Of a stretch of 64,000 nucleotides of DNA, positions 26,633-36,634 are shown in pieces. The position numbers were made by a program, and so were the translations under genes. Under the pieces are notes generated by a model, which was given only the letters and a program-made list of their open reading frames with translations, was not told the origin of the DNA and made no database searches. The number at the start of each line of letters is the position of its first letter. Positions within the stretch are counted from its first letter, which is position 1. This DNA comes from Sulfurimonas sp. HSL3-2 (GTDB lineage Bacteria > Campylobacterota > Campylobacteria > Campylobacterales > Sulfurimonadaceae), in the NCBI RefSeq assembly GCF_039645965.1, contig NZ_CP147917.1:2170001-2234000 (forward strand), read 5' to 3'.

Positions 26633-29050
26633 TTATCCCTTTTGTTTTTTTTCTACTGCTACGATATTTTGGATCGTTTTTATAACGCTGTCAGGATTAA
26701 GACTCATCGAGTCTATACCGAGATTTACTAAAAACTCCGCGACCTCAGGGTAGTCAGAAGGGGCTTGTCCGCAGATACCGCTGTGACGCCCGTTTCTCTT
26801 CGCTCCGCTTACAGCCATCTCTATCATCTTCATAACCCCTTCGTCTCGCTCTTCATAGTCAAACGCGACTATCTCAGAGTCTCTGTCAACACCGAGTGTA
26901 AGTTGAGTCAAGTCGTTACTTCCTATACTGAATCCGTCAAATATCTTACTAAACTCATCTATGAGTATCACATTGTTTGGGATCTCACACATCACATATA
27001 CCTCAAGTCCGTTTTCACCGCGCACAAGACCGTACTTCGCCATAGTATTTAGTACGTCTTGTCCCTCTTTGACGCGTCTGCAAAACGGTATCATCAATAT
27101 AACGTTTGTGAAGCCCATCTCGTCACGGACCCTCTTCATCGCCGTACATTCAAGTCCGAAGCCCTCTTCATATGCCGGATGTGCATAACGGGACGCTCCT
27201 CTAAAACCGATCATAGGATTTGCCTCTTTAGGCTCAAAGATCTCTCCGCCTAAAAGTGCTGCATACTCGTTACTCTTAAAATCACTCATACGAACGACAC
27301 AGGGGTTCGGATATACAGAAGATGCGATCGTCGCAACTCCTTCACTGAGTTTTTGTATAAAATACTCTTTATAATCCATATCATTCCCCACAAGAGCCGC
27401 GACCTCTTTTTTTGTAGCGTCATCAAGCTTTTGGGGATGAATAAGTGCCATAGGATGTACTTTTATGTATTCGTTAATGATAAACTCCATGCGTGCGAGT
27501 CCTACGCCGTCTACCGGCAATGAAGAGAGTGAAAAAGCAAGATCGGGATTTCCTAAGTTCATCATGATCTTTGTTTTTGTCTTTTCTAAAGTCCCAAGAT
27601 CGGTTCTTTGGATCTCATATTCCAAGGCGCCGTCATATACATAGCCGTTTTCACCCTCGACACAGCTGACCGTGACCTCATCATCGTTATTCAGAACCTC
27701 CGTAGCATTGTCCGCACCTACGATTGCGGGGATTCCTAGCTCACGGGAGATAATTGCCGCATGACAAGTCCTGCCGCCTTTGTTGGTGATGATAGCTGAG
27801 GCTATCTTCATGATCGGCTCCCAGTCAGGCGTTGTCGTATCCGCAACTAAGACTTCCCCCGCTTTAAACTCATTGAGCTTACTGGTATCTTCTATCTTAT
27901 GAACTTTCCCCGTAGCGAGTTTTCTTCCGACTGCTCTGCCTTCGACTAAGACCTGTGACCTGCTTTTTAAACTGTATGTCTCGTAAAAAAGTCCTTTATT
28001 TTTTGATTCTACGGTCTCAGGACGGGCTTGGACTATATATATCTCTCCGTCATCACCGTCTTTTGCCCACTCCATATCCATAGGCTTGCGGTAAGATGCT
28101 TTTTTAGAGTAGTGATCCTCTATCTTTATCGCGTAATCAGCCAAGACCATCACATCCTCATCGCTGATACAAAACTGCTTTCTTTGATTCTCATCAACTT
28201 CGATGTTCTTGGTATATTCAACAGCGATATTATTGATATTGATCTCATCGTTAAAGACCATCTTCAGCTGTTTTCTTCCTATCCTTCTATTTAGAACTGC
28301 ACGGTATCCGGCATTGAAAGTCGGCTTATGAACATAAAAACTATCCGGGTCTATCGTTCCCTGTACGACGTTTTCGCCCAGACCGTAAGCACCGTTTATA
28401 AATACGACATCACTAAATCCGCTTTCAGTATCGATACTGAACATAACACCGCTTGATGCTTTGTCACTTCGGATCATCTTCATAACTGTGACACTGAGAT
28501 ACACTTTTAGATAATCAAACCCGTTATCAAACTTGTAGTGGATAGAGCGGTCGGTAAAATTAGAAGAGAGACAACGCTTATACGCATCTAGTAGTTCTTC
28601 ATCGTTTGAGATGTTGAGATAAGTGTCATTTTGACCTGCGAATGAAGCTTCAGGAGAGTCTTCGGCTGTTGCTGAAGAGCGCACGGCAAGTGAGATATGT
28701 TCGCCGTATTCATCGCGGAGCAGTTTGAAGCCTTGCAGTATTTCAGATTTAAGGTCATCGGGAAGAGTACAGTTATATACTATCTCACGACATCTTTTCC
28801 CGCGTTTTTGCAGTTCATCTACATCATCGGGATCTATATCGTCAAGCAGTTCATGAAGATCTTTATTGATATCGTTATAATCAAATATATAGGTATATGC
28901 TTCGGCCGTAACGGCAAATCCATTTGGGACTTTAACTCCCTCTGCCGTAAGGTTTTGGTACATCTCTCCGAGTGAAGCGTTCTTACCGCCGACTAAAGCT
29001 ACATCTTCTATACCCAATTCATTGAAAAATTTGACATACTTAAAAGACAT
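26633..29050 (-). CDS. ppsA: Phosphoenolpyruvate synthase
   Basis: Converts pyruvate, ATP and water to PEP, AMP and phosphate, the entry to gluconeogenesis in organisms fixing CO2 or living on C3 acids. The 805 aa match the family. The N-terminal ATP-binding domain has GGKNASLGEM and AVRSSATAEDSPEASFAGQ; the phosphohistidine domain has GGRTCHAAIISRELGIPAIV; the C-terminal PEP-binding domain has GLARMEF and, near the end, GICGQAPSDYPEVAEFL. It is the middle gene of the operon, 3 nt after the LOG gene. Confidence 0.96.
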   Translation of the reverse strand: MSFKYVKFFNELGIEDVALVGGKNASLGEMYQNLTAEGVKVPNGFAVTAEAYTYIFDYNDINKDLHELLDDIDPDDVDELQKRGKRCREIVYNCTLPDDLKSEILQGFKLLRDEYGEHISLAVRSSATAEDSPEASFAGQNDTYLNISNDEELLDAYKRCLSSNFTDRSIHYKFDNGFDYLKVYLSVTVMKMIRSDKASSGVMFSIDTESGFSDVVFINGAYGLGENVVQGTIDPDSFYVHKPTFNAGYRAVLNRRIGRKQLKMVFNDEININNIAVEYTKNIEVDENQRKQFCISDEDVMVLADYAIKIEDHYSKKASYRKPMDMEWAKDGDDGEIYIVQARPETVESKNKGLFYETYSLKSRSQVLVEGRAVGRKLATGKVHKIEDTSKLNEFKAGEVLVADTTTPDWEPIMKIASAIITNKGGRTCHAAIISRELGIPAIVGADNATEVLNNDDEVTVSCVEGENGYVYDGALEYEIQRTDLGTLEKTKTKIMMNLGNPDLAFSLSSLPVDGVGLARMEFIINEYIKVHPMALIHPQKLDDATKKEVAALVGNDMDYKEYFIQKLSEGVATIASSVYPNPCVVRMSDFKSNEYAALLGGEIFEPKEANPMIGFRGASRYAHPAYEEGFGLECTAMKRVRDEMGFTNVILMIPFCRRVKEGQDVLNTMAKYGLVRGENGLEVYVMCEIPNNVILIDEFSKIFDGFSIGSNDLTQLTLGVDRDSEIVAFDYEERDEGVMKMIEMAVSGAKRNGRHSGICGQAPSDYPEVAEFLVNLGIDSMSLNPDSVIKTIQNIVAVEKKQKG

Positions 29051-29053
29051 GAT

Positions 29054-29986
29054 CTACTCCTTTTTATGATTAAATAACGGTTCCCCTTTTTTCTCATACC
29101 ACTTGGTTATATATGCCCATGCTTCTTCCGCGTTGTCCACGATATGAAAGATATCTATATCACTATAGGAGATGACACCCTCTTCACGTAAGAACTCAAG
29201 ATTAACAGCTCTGTTCCAAAAATATTTTGATACCAAAACGATGGGAATAGCTATAGACTTTTCTGTCTGAACAAGTGTTAATATCTCAAAAAGCTCATCG
29301 AACGTTCCAAATCCGCCGGGATAAACGACCAGTGCTTTTGCACGGTTAAGAAAATGGAGCTTTCTAATGGCAAAATAGTGAAACTGAAAACAGAGTTCGG
29401 GAGTTATATAGGGGTTTGGAAACTGTTCGTGAGGAAGATTGATATTAAGACCTATCGATTTTGCACCGACATCAAATGCACCGCGGTTTGCAGCTTCCAT
29501 GATCCCGGGTCCGCCTCCGGTCATAATAGTGACACGGCAATCATCGGCACCTTTGCCACTGCTGCCGACAAGTGAACCAAACTTTCTCGCATCATCATAA
29601 TAGACACTTTTTTCAAGCATTCTTTGAGCTGTGTTCATCTTTGAACGAACCTCTTGGCTTGAAGGATTTTTATCAAGCTCTTTTTGAAGCTGATTCAACT
29701 TTTTCTTTGCTGTTTTATATTCTACCGCTCTAGAACTTCCAAAAACACCTATCGTATGTTCTATACCCAGTCTGTGCATAACAAGCTCTGCTTTTAGATA
29801 ATCAAGCTCAAGACGTATCCCTCTTGCTTCATAGGAGTTCATGAACCCCATATCTTCAAGTGCTATTTTATAGCTGTCACTTTCTACCAGCTTTTTAACC
29901 AGCTCTTCTGCATGAGGATCCTCTTTTACAGATTTAGGATGCCGCCACGGCATAGTCTCGTTGATATGATTATTTTTATCACTCAA
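29054..29986 (-). CDS. LOG-family protein (nucleotide 5'-monophosphate phosphoribohydrolase type)
   Basis: 310 aa. The core has the LOG motifs GGGPGIMEAANRGAFDVG and PGGFGTFDELFE, which define the family that hydrolyses N6-modified or plain NMPs to base and ribose 5-phosphate. The first ~85 residues form a hydrophilic extension not seen in the ~180-200 aa forms. It is first in the operon with ppsA and the MBL nuclease. It is often annotated as a lysine decarboxylase, which is a misnomer. Confidence 0.88.
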   Translation of the reverse strand: MSDKNNHINETMPWRHPKSVKEDPHAEELVKKLVESDSYKIALEDMGFMNSYEARGIRLELDYLKAELVMHRLGIEHTIGVFGSSRAVEYKTAKKKLNQLQKELDKNPSSQEVRSKMNTAQRMLEKSVYYDDARKFGSLVGSSGKGADDCRVTIMTGGGPGIMEAANRGAFDVGAKSIGLNINLPHEQFPNPYITPELCFQFHYFAIRKLHFLNRAKALVVYPGGFGTFDELFEILTLVQTEKSIAIPIVLVSKYFWNRAVNLEFLREEGVISYSDIDIFHIVDNAEEAWAYITKWYEKKGEPLFNHKKE

Positions 29987-30115
29987 TACAAACTCCTACA
30001 AATGAATGTAAAGTCATTATACTATGAAATTTGTTTATAATCTTTGAAAATTAAGGGATGGATAAAGAGAGAAAGAATCAGTGTCTCATTTATAGAGACA
30101 ATGATCTAAAAGTTA

Positions 30116-30730
30116 TTAGAATTGAAATTTAAAACCTACATATGCAGAACGGTTATAGTTCTTGTCGACTGTCGTTCCCGAGATATCATAATTTGTATCA
30201 AGAGATCTGTATCCAAGAGTAATACGACCATTTTGTATAATCTCGACATCAAAATTAACACGATACTCTAAAAAGTTTTTTGCATCGTTCATACATAAGA
30301 CTTCAGGAGCATAGTAAACGCTACCGCCTAAATAAAGAGGTACTGTAGTATCAATAGGAAGTCTATATCCCGCTTCGACACCTAAAGGGATCGATGTGAA
30401 ATCACGTGTACTTGTACCGATTTTCGCTTGAGTATAGTTTGCTTTTACACCAAGACCAAGTGATAATCCGCTGTTTGAGACCTCTTTTTTCATTAAAAAG
30501 TTCAGTTCATAGTAAGCATGATCATTTTTAGTGAAATCACCATGATCTTCATTCCCTTTTAAATATCTAGCACCTAAAAAGACGGTATTCGGCTCAACCG
30601 TATCATTGAACTGACCCATATCTAAATGAGCACCAACCTCTAAGTCTTTGTCATTTATATTGATATCAACGCCATGCATAGCAAATGCAGCAGCTACACT
30701 CACACTGAGTAATCCAAGTTTTTTTAACAT
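30116..30730 (-). CDS. YfaZ-like outer-membrane beta-barrel protein
   Basis: A 204-aa protein with a signal peptide (basic MLKK, hydrophobic GLLSVSVAAAFA, likely cleavage after MHG/VDI). Alternating-residue strands follow and the chain ends in Phe (GFKFQF), the outer-membrane insertion signal. Segments VFLGARYLKG and LGLGVKANY resemble the YfaZ family of small porin-like proteins of unknown role. It overlaps the 3' end of hldE by 7 nt, so it is translated with the heptose genes. The 129 bp downstream hold no gene. Confidence 0.8.
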   Translation of the reverse strand: MLKKLGLLSVSVAAAFAMHGVDININDKDLEVGAHLDMGQFNDTVEPNTVFLGARYLKGNEDHGDFTKNDHAYYELNFLMKKEVSNSGLSLGLGVKANYTQAKIGTSTRDFTSIPLGVEAGYRLPIDTTVPLYLGGSVYYAPEVLCMNDAKNFLEYRVNFDVEIIQNGRITLGYRSLDTNYDISGTTVDKNYNRSAYVGFKFQF

Positions 30731-32154
30731 AATTTGCCTTGTATCTTTTGAATTGTCTTTGTCGTACTTTTGCCATCGACAAAATCGACTAATCTCAGTT
30801 CACCAGCAAATTCAGTTCCAACTACATCTTTTCCTTCGTAATCTCCACCCTTTACCAAGACATCAGGAGATATCATCTTTATAAGCTCATACGGAGTGTC
30901 TTCAGTAAAAGGAACTACATAATCAACTGCCTCAAGTGCTGCCAATATATAAGCTCTGTCTTCAGCCATATTTACAGGACGACTTTCACCTTTTAGACGA
31001 CGGACCGATTCATCTGAATTGAGTCCGACTATAAGTACATCTCCAAAACTTTTTGCGACCTGCAGATACTTCACGTGTCCTACATGTAAGATATCAAAAC
31101 AGCCGTTTGTAAAAACGATCTTTTTACCGTTCATCTTACAGCGTGAGACAATCTTGTCTATATCTTCAAAACTTTTTATATGTGCATCAGAACTACTTTT
31201 ATGCAGAGCCGCCTCATACTCCTCTATCTCATCAAGAGTGACCGTAGCAGAACCGATCTTTCCTACTACTACTCCCGCTGCCAGGTTTGCAAACTTACAG
31301 CTTTCACCTATAGTTTTACCCGCACTTAGCGAATATGCGATAGACGCTATTACAGTATCACCCGCACCGGTGACATCATAGACCTCTTTTGCGACAGTAG
31401 GAAATTTTTTTACACTGTCATCAAATATCGCTATACCGTCTTCACTCAAAGTGATCATCGAAATATTGAGTTCACACTCGTTTTTAAGTTTTAAAAGTGC
31501 ATCTTTTAAAGCTTCATCACTGTTTATATCTATCTTTGTAGCAAGAGCTGCCTCTTTTTTATTTGGGGTTAAAAGGTATGCACCTTTATACTTTGCGTAA
31601 TCGCTCCCTTTCGGATCGACTAAAACTTTTTTACCCATTTCCCTAGCTATTTTGATCACACCCTGACAAAGAGACGAAGTCAACACTCCCTTCCCGTAAT
31701 CAGAAAGTATTATCGCATCATATAAAGAGATAGATTTTTCTAAAGAAGCGAGTATCTTGCTTGTAGATCTCTCATCGATCGCATCTTTACTCTCTTTGTC
31801 ATAACGGAGGACTTGCTGCGACACTGCTATAACACGACTCTTCTTACTCGTTTTACGTCCTGTTTGTAAAACTAGGTCATCTGTTTTCACACCGATGCTT
31901 TGAAGCATTGCAGTAAGCTCTTTTCCGTTGCTGTCATCTCCGATAACACTGCTAACACTTACGTTAGCACCAAGTGTAACAAGGTTATTGATAACATTAC
32001 CGGCCCCACCCAAAACTGTCGTCTCTTTTGCGATATCGACGACCTGTACAGGTGCTTCAGGAGAGATACGTTCACAGCTTCCCCACAGATAGTGGTCAAG
32101 CATCAGATCACCGATGACTAAGATATTCGGTTTTGCACTTTTTAAAATTTCCAT
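30724..32154 (-). CDS. hldE: Bifunctional heptose 7-phosphate kinase / heptose 1-phosphate adenylyltransferase
   Basis: Catalyses two steps of ADP-heptose synthesis. The N-terminal PfkB-type kinase (about residues 1-320) has GGAGNVINNL and VTGAGDTVIASIAY with the catalytic Asp. The C-terminal nucleotidyltransferase (about 340-476) has FTNGCFDILHVGHVKYLQ with HxGH. The 476-aa length is typical of the fused enzyme. It is directly downstream of hldD with no gap. A one-mismatch copy of the TTACATGTAA motif (31080-31089) encodes part of the HxGH segment. Confidence 0.96.
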   Translation of the reverse strand: MEILKSAKPNILVIGDLMLDHYLWGSCERISPEAPVQVVDIAKETTVLGGAGNVINNLVTLGANVSVSSVIGDDSNGKELTAMLQSIGVKTDDLVLQTGRKTSKKSRVIAVSQQVLRYDKESKDAIDERSTSKILASLEKSISLYDAIILSDYGKGVLTSSLCQGVIKIAREMGKKVLVDPKGSDYAKYKGAYLLTPNKKEAALATKIDINSDEALKDALLKLKNECELNISMITLSEDGIAIFDDSVKKFPTVAKEVYDVTGAGDTVIASIAYSLSAGKTIGESCKFANLAAGVVVGKIGSATVTLDEIEEYEAALHKSSSDAHIKSFEDIDKIVSRCKMNGKKIVFTNGCFDILHVGHVKYLQVAKSFGDVLIVGLNSDESVRRLKGESRPVNMAEDRAYILAALEAVDYVVPFTEDTPYELIKMISPDVLVKGGDYEGKDVVGTEFAGELRLVDFVDGKSTTKTIQKIQGKLC

Positions 32155-33165
32155 CTATTTTTTCACTTCCGTTTGATATAAACGTTCGATCTCTGAGATA
32201 TACGCTTTTATCCCGTCTTCCATCTCGTAAGCCGGCTCGTAGCCCAAGCCTTCTCTTGTCTCTTCGATATCCGCTTCCGTATGGAACTGGTATCTTCCCA
32301 CAAACGGATTAGGAATATATTCACACTCCAATGCAGTTCCCAGTTCTCGCTGCAGGATATCCACGATATCCTGAAAACTTCTTGCTTTTCCCGTACCGAC
32401 ATTGTAGATTCCGCTTTTTTTAGGCTGCATCGCTTTTATATTCGCCTGAATGATATCTTCGATGAAGATAAAGTCGCGAAGTATCTTGTCGCTTCCTTCA
32501 AAAAGACGCGGATTTTTTCCTGCAAGTATCTGATGACCGAACTGCAGTACCATAGAAGCCGTCGTATTTTTAAAATACTCTCTCGGACCGTAGACATTGA
32601 AATATCTCAGTCCCACAATAGAAATATTTGTTTTAGCCATATACTCACGGCTTAGATAATCCATACTGAGCTTAGAAAATCCATATACATTCTGAGGTGC
32701 TTCGCGTCCTACGCGCTGAGGAGAAGCAGCATCACCGTAAGTCGCTGCAGATGAAGCATAGATCATATTTGCATTATGAGCGACAGCAAGATCAAGCAGG
32801 TCTTTATATGCATTTACATTGGTTTTTATCATAAGATCTTGTTCTAACGCGGTCGTATCAGATATAGCAGCTTCGTGAAATATATAATCAAATTTGTAAT
32901 TTTTTTCTAGGTCTTTTAAAAGCTCTTTATCGTTAATGTCTCCGCTGATCACCTCACCCGTAAAACCTATCAAATTTTTAAAATGTCCAAAACTTTTTAG
33001 GTTTCCGTTTGAAAGAGTCTCTCCGCTTCTGAAACTGTCCAGAACTACGACTTTCGCATCCGGATGATTATTTTGAAAGTAAAATGCCAAGTTAGAGCCG
33101 ATAAATCCTGCCCCGCCTGTAATTAAAATAGTTTTATTTGTTAATTCATCGTCAATGTATCGCAT
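32155..33165 (-). CDS. hldD: ADP-L-glycero-D-manno-heptose-6-epimerase
   Basis: Last step of ADP-L,D-heptose synthesis. The ATG at 33165 is chosen (MRYIDDELTNKTILITGG), since the longer frame to 33225 encodes an unlikely N-terminus. The 336-aa NADP-dependent SDR has GGAGFIGSN, a catalytic YGFSK (YxxxK) and DFIFIEDI as in RfaD/HldD. It is the first gene of hldD-hldE-yfaZ-like on the minus strand and is divergent from the cytochrome c gene. Confidence 0.95.
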   Translation of the reverse strand: MRYIDDELTNKTILITGGAGFIGSNLAFYFQNNHPDAKVVVLDSFRSGETLSNGNLKSFGHFKNLIGFTGEVISGDINDKELLKDLEKNYKFDYIFHEAAISDTTALEQDLMIKTNVNAYKDLLDLAVAHNANMIYASSAATYGDAASPQRVGREAPQNVYGFSKLSMDYLSREYMAKTNISIVGLRYFNVYGPREYFKNTTASMVLQFGHQILAGKNPRLFEGSDKILRDFIFIEDIIQANIKAMQPKKSGIYNVGTGKARSFQDIVDILQRELGTALECEYIPNPFVGRYQFHTEADIEETREGLGYEPAYEMEDGIKAYISEIERLYQTEVKK

Positions 33166-33241
33166 CTTCACACTCTTTATAATAAATTTAAGACAAATGA
33201 TACCAAATCCCTCATTAACAGTCATTTAAGAGTTAAAATAT

Positions 33242-33247
33242 TATAAT
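33242..33247 (+). promoter_or_regulatory. -10 element of the first cytochrome c gene
   Basis: Perfect TATAAT 35 nt upstream of the ATG at 33282, in the short divergent region between hldD and the cytochrome gene; a GGAG ribosome-binding site follows at 33270-33273. Confidence 0.55.
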
Positions 33248-33281
33248 AGGTGTGAAAATTTTAATCTTTGGAGAAAAGAAT

Positions 33282-33578
33282 ATGAAAAAAATCGTTACTG
33301 CTTCTGTAATAGCTGCTGCTGTTGCTTCAACTTTAATGGCTGCTGCTGTTGATCCAGCTAAATGTGCTGGTTGTCATGGTGCAAGCTTTGAGAAAAAAGC
33401 TCTAGGTCAATCTAAAATCGTTAAAGATATGACTCATGCTGAGATTACAAAAGCTCTTAAAGGTTATAGAGATGTTCCAGGTTTCGGACACTCTCCAGCA
33501 AAAGGTGCAATGGCTGGTCAAGCTAAAGCATACACTGACGCTGAGCTAGAAGCATTCGCAAAAACTATCGGTAAATAA
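33282..33578 (+). CDS. Periplasmic monohaem cytochrome c (c553-like)
   Basis: 98 aa from the ATG at 33282 (GGAG site 9 nt upstream; the in-frame ATG at 33252 precedes it and is rejected). It has a signal peptide MKKIVTASVIAAAVASTLMAA, one haem site CAGCH and a candidate Met axial ligand in KGAMAGQ. Class I cytochromes of this size carry electrons from the bc1 complex or periplasmic oxidoreductases to the cbb3 oxidase, whose assembly genes are nearby. Codon usage (many GCT/GGT) suggests strong expression. Confidence 0.93.
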   Translation: MKKIVTASVIAAAVASTLMAAAVDPAKCAGCHGASFEKKALGQSKIVKDMTHAEITKALKGYRDVPGFGHSPAKGAMAGQAKAYTDAELEAFAKTIGK

Positions 33579-33590
33579 TTTTTTACTACC

Positions 33591-33617
33591 TTCTACCTAA
33601 GGTCTTCTTAGGTAGAA
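33591..33617 (+). terminator. Hairpin terminator after the first cytochrome c gene
   Basis: Perfect 11-bp stem TTCTACCTAAG / CTTAGGTAGAA with a 5-nt loop, 13 nt after the stop codon. The following tract (AACTTCTTTCT) is only moderately U-rich, so termination strength is uncertain; mRNA 3'-end protection is an alternative. Confidence 0.65.
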
Positions 33618-33696
33618 AACTTCTTTCTATAAACTTCATCACTTTACTTTTCATCACAAACTGATTATAATCGTTAAAAAAGATTAGGAGTGTGAT

Positions 33697-33996
33697 ATGA
33701 ACAAAGCTATTTTTTTACTTGTAAGCGTATCGATATCAATGTTTGCAGAAGACGGAGCGTCTATTTATGCACAAAACTGCCAAAACTGTCATGGTGATGA
33801 TGGCAAAAAAGCGGCTCTCAACAAAGCAGCACCCATAGCAGGATGGGATAAAGCAAAGACTATTGAAGCGCTTAACGGCTATAAAGACGGTTCAAGGAAT
33901 ACAACAGGTCTTGGGAAGATCATGACTCCAAAGGTCAAGACATTAACGGATGAGCAGATAAGTGCTGTATCTGAATATATAGCTACTCTAAAGTAA
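33697..33996 (+). CDS. Periplasmic monohaem cytochrome c
   Basis: 99 aa with an AGGAG site before the ATG, a signal peptide (MNKAIFLLVSVSISMFA), haem motif CQNCH and a likely Met ligand in GKIMTPKVK. It is a second small class I cytochrome, only distantly similar to its upstream neighbour (KALNGYKDGSRNTTG versus KALKGYRDVPGF), so the two are probably an old duplication. It converges with ccoS, with a 4-nt gap. Confidence 0.92.
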   Translation: MNKAIFLLVSVSISMFAEDGASIYAQNCQNCHGDDGKKAALNKAAPIAGWDKAKTIEALNGYKDGSRNTTGLGKIMTPKVKTLTDEQISAVSEYIATLK

Positions 33997-34000
33997 TATA

Positions 34001-34219
34001 TCACTCAGGCGTGTAGTGCTTCTTTTTTAGCTCGTCACGCTTTTTTTGCTGTGATACAGCGTCGTTAAGTTCCTCTTCTCCGTCGAACTTGACGGCATTT
34101 AAAAACTTCTCTTCATCATCGAACTGTCCACTTTTTATGCCCCATAAAAAAGCTACGAGTGCAATACCGCCTAAAAATATTGAAACGCCGAGCATCATTG
34201 CTATTACCCAAGAATCCAT
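34001..34219 (-). CDS. ccoS: cbb3-type cytochrome oxidase assembly protein CcoS
   Basis: A 72-aa inner-membrane protein with one helix (about residues 5-27) followed by the family signature WGIKSGQFDDEEK. CcoS is needed for cofactor insertion into cbb3 oxidase. It sits 12 nt downstream of ccoI, its usual neighbour. The C-terminal tail is highly charged. Confidence 0.92.
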   Translation of the reverse strand: MDSWVIAMMLGVSIFLGGIALVAFLWGIKSGQFDDEEKFLNAVKFDGEEELNDAVSQQKKRDELKKKHYTPE

Positions 34220-34231
34220 CCATTCTCCTTT

Positions 34232-36634
34232 TTATTTATCTCGAAAACCAAAACGTATTCTCATGGAATTACCCACGACAAGCAGTGAACTAAACGACAT
34301 AGAGATAGCGGCTATTAATGGTATGATATAGCCGGCCATTGCAAGCGGAATAGTTATCGCATTATATAAAAGAGAGATAGCCAAGTTTTGTTTTATCATA
34401 AAATATGTCTTTTTAGATACTTTAAATGCATCGTTAAGACTTTTCAATGAATCATTAAGCAGTACGACATCACTCACATCTATTGCAATATCACTGCCAT
34501 TGCCCATTGCAATACCGATATCAGAAGTCGCAAGTGCGAGTATGTCATTCACACCGTCCCCTGCCATAACAACGACTTTTCCATTTTTGTGCAGAGCATC
34601 GATATATGATGATTTTCCCTCTGGAGTCAGTTCCGATTCTACTGTGTCTATACCTACATCTTCTGCGATCTTTAGTGCGCTTCTCTTATGATCACCCGTC
34701 AGCATGATCACTTCTATACCTTGAGCTTTTATGGCTTTAATGCTTTCTTTCGCATCATCTCTTGGAACATCGAAGAGTTCATACTTGGCGACGACAACTC
34801 CGTCATATGCAAAGTAAAACTCACTGTATTCACCTTTTGCATCCACTTCTAAGCCTTCCCTTTGCATCAACTTTGCATTACCGCCTATTACTTTTTTGCC
34901 GTTCAATATAGCACTTATTCCAAGTGCCGGAATCTGTTTGACACTATCAAGTTCTATATGATCTATATTCTCTTCATATATAAACTCGCTGACACCTTTA
35001 GCTACAGGGTGTTTAGAGTTTTGAACTAAAGAGTAAAGAAAAGACTTCTCAAACTCACTATGGACATGTTCTTTAACGACTTTGGGTCTGCCTTGAGTGA
35101 TCGTTCCCGTCTTATCTAAAACAAGCGTGGTAGCTTTTGCCATGGTCTCCAACTGTGCAGCCTGTTTAAAAAGAATCCCTCGTTTTGACGCTATCCCTAG
35201 TCCGACCAATGTAGCTACCGGAGTTGCCAGTGCCAGTGCACACGGACAAGCTATGATGACCACTGAGATACCGACCATAAAAGATGTTTCAAAACTATGT
35301 GGCCAAAACCACCAGACAATAAATGTGACAAATGCCAGTATCAAGATTATCGCCGAAAAATATTCGGACAGAGTATTTGCCAGCTGTTGAATGCGAGGCT
35401 TTTTACTCATCGCCCCTTCTAAAAGAGAGACAAGGTTAGATAATGTAGAATGGGCAAAGTCTTTCGTCGCTTTGTACTTGATATCTGCATCTATACTGAT
35501 AGTTCCGCTTATTATCTTATCGCCGCTTTGTTTATAGATCGGCTCACTTTCACCTGTCAGATTCGACTCGTCAAAGTTACCCTCTCCGCTTACTACTTCA
35601 CCATCAAGTGCAACTCTCTCACCTGAACCGACTACGATGATATCAGCGACTTGAACATCGTTAATATTTTTTGATACGATCTTACCCTCTTCAATCACTT
35701 TTATACTGCTAGGGATATGATTGCTCATAATATCTAAAGTATCTGCAACACTTTTCTTGCTAAGGATCTCTAAGAACTTTCCTATCAAGACAAAGGTAAT
35801 GATCATAGTTACAGAGTCAAAATATGCTTCACCACGCTCAAATATCGTGATATAAATTGAGTATAGATATGTTAAAGTCGCACCTGTAGCGACTAAGATA
35901 TCCATATTTACAGCTTTTGTCTTGATCCCGAAGTATGCACCCCTGAAAAAGATCCATCCACTGTAAAAAAGGACAGGAGTAGCAAGGAAACCCTCTGCAA
36001 TATTTAAAATCGTTTTTATATCCTGCGTTATGCCGGTAAAATATCCTGCATACTGAGCAACCGCAATCCACATAACGTTCATCGTAGCAAATATTGCAAC
36101 TGCCATGCGCAGGTAATAATCCTGTCGTTCTTTATTTGCTCTAACTTCCTGTAGGGTTGCATCATAAGGGAAAGCGTTATAACCAATGGCACGTATCATG
36201 TCTATGATAGAGGAGAGCTTCAAGACATCATCTGCCCAAACTATCTTAGCTTTATTGTTTGTATAATTGATATCAGCACTGATCACACCCTCCATCTTAT
36301 GCAGGGCTTTTTCATTCAACCAGACACATGCAGCACAGTGTATTCCCTCTATGATCAAAGAGACTTCACTAAAACCGTCATCATTGACAGTTACAAACTT
36401 ATCATAAAAGGCGGGGGAGTTGAAATTTGCTGAATCTTCATACTGCTTAGTAGGCGGAGTCAGTGCAGTATTACCGACCTTGTCATAAAAATTTTCAAGT
36501 CCTTGGTCTTTAAGCAGATGATAGACACCCTGGCATCCCTTACAGCAAAAATATTTCTCACCGTCGACTATCATCACATCTTTGTTGAATTCAAGATGAC
36601 AGTGCGTACAACCTACTTTATCAGACAATTTCAA
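34232..36634 (-). CDS. ccoI: Cu+-exporting P-type ATPase for cbb3 oxidase assembly (CcoI/FixI)
   Basis: 800 aa. The Cys-rich N-terminus (CTHCHLEFN..., CCKGC) characteristic of CcoI is followed by a heavy-metal-associated domain with CAAC (IEGIHCAACVW), eight membrane helices, the CPC copper site in helix 6 (IIACPCALALATP), the phosphorylation motif DKTGTITQG and the hinge GDGVNDILALA. It delivers copper to the periplasm for CuB of cbb3 oxidase. It overlaps the preceding asparaginase-domain gene by 14 nt. Confidence 0.94.
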   Translation of the reverse strand: MKLSDKVGCTHCHLEFNKDVMIVDGEKYFCCKGCQGVYHLLKDQGLENFYDKVGNTALTPPTKQYEDSANFNSPAFYDKFVTVNDDGFSEVSLIIEGIHCAACVWLNEKALHKMEGVISADINYTNNKAKIVWADDVLKLSSIIDMIRAIGYNAFPYDATLQEVRANKERQDYYLRMAVAIFATMNVMWIAVAQYAGYFTGITQDIKTILNIAEGFLATPVLFYSGWIFFRGAYFGIKTKAVNMDILVATGATLTYLYSIYITIFERGEAYFDSVTMIITFVLIGKFLEILSKKSVADTLDIMSNHIPSSIKVIEEGKIVSKNINDVQVADIIVVGSGERVALDGEVVSGEGNFDESNLTGESEPIYKQSGDKIISGTISIDADIKYKATKDFAHSTLSNLVSLLEGAMSKKPRIQQLANTLSEYFSAIILILAFVTFIVWWFWPHSFETSFMVGISVVIIACPCALALATPVATLVGLGIASKRGILFKQAAQLETMAKATTLVLDKTGTITQGRPKVVKEHVHSEFEKSFLYSLVQNSKHPVAKGVSEFIYEENIDHIELDSVKQIPALGISAILNGKKVIGGNAKLMQREGLEVDAKGEYSEFYFAYDGVVVAKYELFDVPRDDAKESIKAIKAQGIEVIMLTGDHKRSALKIAEDVGIDTVESELTPEGKSSYIDALHKNGKVVVMAGDGVNDILALATSDIGIAMGNGSDIAIDVSDVVLLNDSLKSLNDAFKVSKKTYFMIKQNLAISLLYNAITIPLAMAGYIIPLIAAISMSFSSLLVVGNSMRIRFGFRDK